Made by a program: the position numbers and the translations under genes
The notes under the pieces: model-generated
Seen by the model: the letters and a program-made list of their open reading frames with translations, nothing else
Database searches by the model: none
What the model was told of the DNA's origin: nothing
In this document: piece by piece, positions 61,601 through 64,000 of the stretch
How positions within the stretch are numbered: the first letter of the stretch is position 1
Layout of the letters: each line of letters opens with the position of its first letter
Assembly (NCBI GenBank): GCA_041398745.1
Contig: JAWKUB010000008.1
Span: forward strand, 1 to 64,000
Length of the DNA stretch: 64,000 nucleotides
From: JACKHO01 sp041398745
Lineage (GTDB): Bacteria; Planctomycetota; Planctomycetia; Planctomycetales; Planctomycetaceae
Reading direction: 5' to 3'

Positions 61601-62914
61601 GACGGGATAATTCACTGCGGGTGGCTTCGCGAACAGTGTCATATCGAAGCCTTCAGGTGCTCCCACGTCGGCGAGTACGGCGGCTTCGGCCTCGCGGGCC
61701 GCCTTTTCGGGATCGACTTCGACGAATTCATCTCCGTGAAGGTTTAGATCCCATATGCTTCCCCAGCCGCCTGTATTTGATCCGAGAAACGTGACACGTA
61801 CGTATTGAATGTCGGGGGCATTGAACTCGAATTCATGGACGCCGTTTCGGCCCTTTTCACTTTCATCTACGAGTGGAATCCAGTTCCCTTCGCTAATCGC
61901 ACCTTCGAGTATGTACTTGTAGACTGTGTTGTCGCTTTCCCACTTGATGCTGGCCCCTTTCAGGTTCTTGGGCTCACCCAAATCAATGTGCAGCCACTGC
62001 GGAGCAGATCCGTCGGACGCACACCAGCGGGTTTGGGGATTTCCATCGACGGCGTTGGGAGCGAAATTGTTCTTGCCGGTTTCTTCTGACGAGGCGGTCG
62101 CCTTGCTGCCCAGGGCGAGATTCTTTGGAACGAGCTTCGGGCCAGCGGAAGACTTCTTCAGGTAGCGAGGATCATCCAAATGGTTCGTGGCCCAGAGGAC
62201 GCCGCGGGTGATGAGGTCGAGGTATTCGGGGCTGCCGACGGTTTCGTTGTGGTGACCGAGTGTGGTTCCGAAGACCCGGGCTTTGCCGAACTGGTTGGTC
62301 CACACACAAACTTCTTCGTTTCCTTTTTCTCGATTCTTCGCCGACGCCAGCGGGTGAGCATGCTCGCCGAGTTTTTCGATCCAGTACAGCTCGCCGGCAG
62401 GATTGGCCCAGCCAGCACCGAATTCCCGCATAATGGGGTGAGCGGCATCGCGGTTGAGCACCTCGTGGGGATAGTGAGCACCGTGACGATGCGAAGTTAC
62501 ACCGCAGAAGTTGAACCACTCTTCACGGCCATCACGATAGCAGTGCATCGCACAGTGGAGAACCACGCCGGGCAATCCTTCGCGGTGCGGCTTGAGAATG
62601 TTGTCGACCCAGGCAATGTCCTTCACGTCCGAGAAGCATTCATCATGGATGACAATGTCAAACCCTTCCGCCCAGTCGGCTCGCTCATACAGCTCGATTT
62701 TCGAGTTGGTCGCCGTCCCTCCCTGCTGAACTACTTCGACATCCACATGAGCCCGCTCTTCCAGGCCTTTACTCAGCAACTGCTTCTGAATGGTGTAGTC
62801 GTGACAGCAGCCGCCGGTGACGAGCAGCACTCTGATTGGCGGTGGCGTGTCGTCGGCGCATGCTGTGGAGAGAAGCAAGGTGCAGGCGAGCAGGGCGAGT
62901 GACAGTTTGGGCAT
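58613..62914 (-). CDS. Multi-domain ThuA / F5-8C / PVC dehydrogenase / HEAT / CxxCH cytochrome protein
   Basis: The 1,433-residue secreted protein starts with a signal peptide (LSLALLACTLLLSTACA). Domains in order are: ThuA-like (about 27-245; TGGCCHDYTIQKQLLSKGLE, HCYRDGREEWFNFCGVTSHR), an F5/8 type C carbohydrate-binding domain (about 290-405; ALGSKATASSEETGKN), and a sugar-dehydrogenase-like propeller of the planctomycete PVC type (about 430-790). A HEAT-like helical region then runs to about 1290. A C-terminal cytochrome c with CAKCH heme site and a Met in MMPEGL closes it. It probably oxidises sugars in the periplasm and passes electrons to its own heme. ATG 62914 gives the signal peptide. 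Confidence 0.88.
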   Translation of the reverse strand: MPKLSLALLACTLLLSTACADDTPPPIRVLLVTGGCCHDYTIQKQLLSKGLEERAHVDVEVVQQGGTATNSKIELYERADWAEGFDIVIHDECFSDVKDIAWVDNILKPHREGLPGVVLHCAMHCYRDGREEWFNFCGVTSHRHGAHYPHEVLNRDAAHPIMREFGAGWANPAGELYWIEKLGEHAHPLASAKNREKGNEEVCVWTNQFGKARVFGTTLGHHNETVGSPEYLDLITRGVLWATNHLDDPRYLKKSSAGPKLVPKNLALGSKATASSEETGKNNFAPNAVDGNPQTRWCASDGSAPQWLHIDLGEPKNLKGASIKWESDNTVYKYILEGAISEGNWIPLVDESEKGRNGVHEFEFNAPDIQYVRVTFLGSNTGGWGSIWDLNLHGDEFVEVDPEKAAREAEAAVLADVGAPEGFDMTLFAKPPAVNYPVFVASAPDGTVYVSVDKNGSLDRDPNRGSIYRLRDLDGDGRADESKLFVANVDSPRGIVWDHDRLYVMHPPHLSAYIDHDGDGIADEEQVLVKDIAFGFADRPADHTSNGVTLGIDGWLYLAIGDFGFMQAEGADGTKLQFRSGGVVRVRPDGTGLEVYSRGTRNILEVAMDPLLNGFTRDNTNDGGGWDIRLHHFSGMEHHGYPSLFKNFPDEIVQPLADYGGGSGCGALYLDEPGFPDGFGNALYTADWGRSMVFRHNVTRSGGTFVADQNEFLKSTRVTDLDVDASSNLYVTSWKGATFTYAGEDVGYLIRLTPKGYKAPEMVDFSKLSRKELVEQLKSPSHRRRLEAQRTLLRTGIDAATEKSLQQLCLDESTVITSRVAALYALKQARGMSAQHFLTSVAVKSESMRPFAVRAIGDLKGVGAPWKVTASDALPLSNDPTSLSLDGLNSGLNSDDPRARLESIVAVSRLKLMNLADELATHLDDPDPIVAHTTARAMAHMGASDAAFAVVDNANASDLQRRNALQVLQSLHTEDVVNGLIQRLDREQNPARQLGLFTALCRLHYTDGEWKGNSWGTRPDTSGPYYQPATWEQSDAIKAALNRAMEQAKGSEAAPYVEQLSRHKVQLDGALDRLVAMALKDDKLKPLAVRELSQSRDIPEQASQILINVAASASSPDDLRSEAAQTLLRTNVDNAFDVAFTALADLAGKNENSDAVKQLWNRIKSAPQLGPSISLLTNSSASGDNPAGRWANAALLSITADSKASPEVREQAIKAIDANWKEPAGRISILKAARLTNFRHYEAQVLASLSDSDEGVRKLAQDIAKQWKLNEEPTPAGPTIAELKVEDVIEQVLKQSGDAGRGEYLFTSLNCAKCHTVKKGEPLRGPFLPQVVKTYKRNQLAEAVLLPSKTLAQGFVTEVFQIDDGKTYTGFITAESADEIVIRDGEAKEIRLDPEHIEGRRRQDKSMMPEGLVKDLTVTDFASLLDYLQSLKD

Positions 62915-63215
62915 TGGTTGAGAATCCGACAGGTCGGTGTGATAAACGGGCGTTGATTGGGGAGTTTGATGGTTCCGTCCATTGTTGTCCAACACGCATG
63001 GGACAGTAACTATCAGCCGTCTGGGGGAAGAAATATGGTCATCCTGGGCTTGTGGTGCGCTGGTAAATTACTGGTGCAGAATAGTTTGCAGCAATTCGTT
63101 GTCACATTTGACCCCTGCTCGCCGTTCCGATAACCTGTATCACTTGTCCCAATTTACTGCGGGGAGGTTGTCGAATCTCCTCACTTGAACGTTTGACCAC
63201 AGGTGTAGATTTTCA

Positions 63216-63389
63216 ATGGGTCGTCGTGAACGAAATCGTGAGCTGGCACGTCGCCGTGCCCGCAAAGTGAAACTGAAGAAACTCCGTGCAATGCATGCTG
63301 CCGCCACTAACGATGCGGACAAGGCTGCGATTGTCGAGAAAGTTGCCCGCATCAGCCCATTCGCCGTATTGGCTGAGAGCGAAGGCTAA
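63216..63389 (+). CDS. Small basic conserved protein (planctomycete DUF6800-like)
   Basis: The 57-residue product is MGRRERNRELARRRARKVKL, then KKLRAMHAAATNDADKAAIV and EKVARISPFAVLAESEG. It is Arg/Lys-rich at the start and helical. Similar short proteins recur in planctomycete genomes and I recall them under DUF6800; that name is from memory. Function is unknown; the basic start suggests RNA or ribosome binding. The gap to the NIPSNAP gene is 5 bp, so the two are cotranscribed. Confidence 0.65.
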   Translation: MGRRERNRELARRRARKVKLKKLRAMHAAATNDADKAAIVEKVARISPFAVLAESEG

Positions 63390-63394
63390 GCGGG

Positions 63395-64000
63395 ATGATT
63401 CGATCACTCTGCTTCGGCCTGGTCGCCGTTGTTTCTCTGAGTTCAGTCGTGCTCGCCGAAGGAGACAATGGCGTTTACGAGTTGCGAGTTTACACGTGCG
63501 AAGAGGGGAAGCTCCCTGCGCTGCACGAGCGATTTCGCAACCACACCATGCGAATTTTCGAAAAGCATGGGATGAAGAACATTGGCTATTGGACTCCCAC
63601 CGACGGTCCGCTCAGCGAAAACACGCTGGTCTACATGATCCGTCACAAAAGCCGCGAGGCAGCGGCCGAGTCTTGGAAAGCCTTTGGAGCCGATCCAGAG
63701 TGGCAGGCCGTTGCCAAGGAGAGCCGTGAAAAAGACGGAAAAATCCTGGCCAAACGACCTGAGGCGACCTACCTAACCCTGACGGAGTTCTCTCCTGAGG
63801 TGAGTGAGCTGGACGGCGAAGCTGTGTTTGAACTGCGTACTTACACGACGAATCCTGAGAAGCTCGACGATCTCCACACGCGATTTCATGATCACACCTT
63901 GGCATTGTTCAAACGCCACGGGATGACGAATCTGTGGTATTTCACGCCGCAAGATGAAGAACGCCAGCAGAATACGCTGGTGTACTTCCTCTCACATAAG
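63395..64000 (+). CDS. Secreted NIPSNAP-family protein (3' end outside window)
   Basis: The readable 202 residues start with a signal peptide (MIRSLCFGLVAVVSLSSVVLA). Two NIPSNAP-type repeats follow: VYELRVYTCEEGKLPALHER, with FEKHGMKNIGYW and TLVYMIRHKSREAAAESWKA, and VFELRTYTTNPEKLDDLHTR, with FKRHGMTNLWYFTP and TLVYFLSHK. NIPSNAP is a dimeric alpha-beta barrel (ferredoxin-like) fold of unknown substrate, common in planctomycetes as a secreted protein. The frame is open at the window end. Confidence 0.9.
   Translation, partial: MIRSLCFGLVAVVSLSSVVLAEGDNGVYELRVYTCEEGKLPALHERFRNHTMRIFEKHGMKNIGYWTPTDGPLSENTLVYMIRHKSREAAAESWKAFGADPEWQAVAKESREKDGKILAKRPEATYLTLTEFSPEVSELDGEAVFELRTYTTNPEKLDDLHTRFHDHTLALFKRHGMTNLWYFTPQDEERQQNTLVYFLSHK

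Noticed and set aside
1..64000. tRNA genes, rRNA genes and CRISPR arrays
   Set aside because: I scanned for T-loop sequence, rRNA signatures and regular repeats and found none I could support.

Overview
The window looks like two unrelated genomes joined end to end. Positions 1 to about 7,200 read like a Chloroflexi-type (Caldilinea-like) bacterium: a TPR lipoprotein, a single-ORF IS66 element, an EAD1 conflict-system adaptor fragment, SnoaL-like and PPOX-like fragments, and a secreted protein with a repeated DGDGI/GEPDC domain. Almost every gene there except the first TPR gene and the transposase is broken by small frameshifts, and the protein can be rebuilt by hopping between frames. From about 7,387 to the right end the genes are intact and clearly planctomycetal. 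Evidence for this is the TPR-RNA polymerase alpha-CTD fusion, the ThuA/PVC-dehydrogenase/CxxCH cytochrome protein, LamG-sialidase and sialidase-SMP30 proteins, a TadZ/CpaB/secretin cluster, UDP-xylose synthase, and repeated CACAGAC...GTCTGTG intergenic hairpins. I infer a chimeric contig, or much less likely a real transfer, with the join in 7,180-7,386.

Layout of the planctomycete part. 7.4-11.8 kb: Flp/Tad pilus genes cpaB, cpaC-like secretin and cpaE/tadZ, with a GxGD prepilin peptidase at 14.5 kb. 11.8-18.3 kb: LarC, UDP-glucuronate 4-epimerase, two glycosyltransferases and an LRR-like membrane protein. 18.7-23.6 kb: fatty acid desaturase, glucose-6-phosphate isomerase, an unrecognised ORF and UDP-xylose synthase. 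24.2 kb: RNase P RNA. 24.8-28.9 kb: MFS transporter, RidA and a GT39-like membrane protein with a zinc ribbon. 29.1-34.7 kb: two small secreted proteins followed by a 1,390-residue secretin-like protein whose N-domain is split by a coiled coil; this is the most unusual locus. 34.8-39.1 kb: a triple cold-shock-like protein, then a Gfo/Idh/MocA oxidoreductase with a sialidase-SMP30 fusion.

39.3-46.2 kb: a VOC protein, a PD-(D/E)XK nuclease with upstream palindromes, folP, larE, a PPi-type phosphofructokinase, and the TPR/alpha-CTD fusion behind a clear sigma-70-like promoter. 46.3-50.9 kb: purine nucleoside phosphorylase overlapping a FtsW/RodA-family gene, an ArsC-like protein, PPK2 and a DJ-1-like protein. 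51.0-52.2 kb: a ParB-like protein and a sigma-like HTH protein separated by iteron-like repeats. 52.5-64 kb: SGNH esterase, FHA protein, class I aldolase-like protein, LamG-sialidase, DUF2726, the large ThuA/dehydrogenase/cytochrome protein, a small basic protein and a truncated NIPSNAP protein.

Together the planctomycete genes point to a chemoheterotroph equipped for glycan degradation (sialidases, esterase, PVC dehydrogenases), UDP-glucuronate-derived exopolysaccharide synthesis and outer-membrane secretion pores. No tRNA, rRNA operon or CRISPR array was seen.
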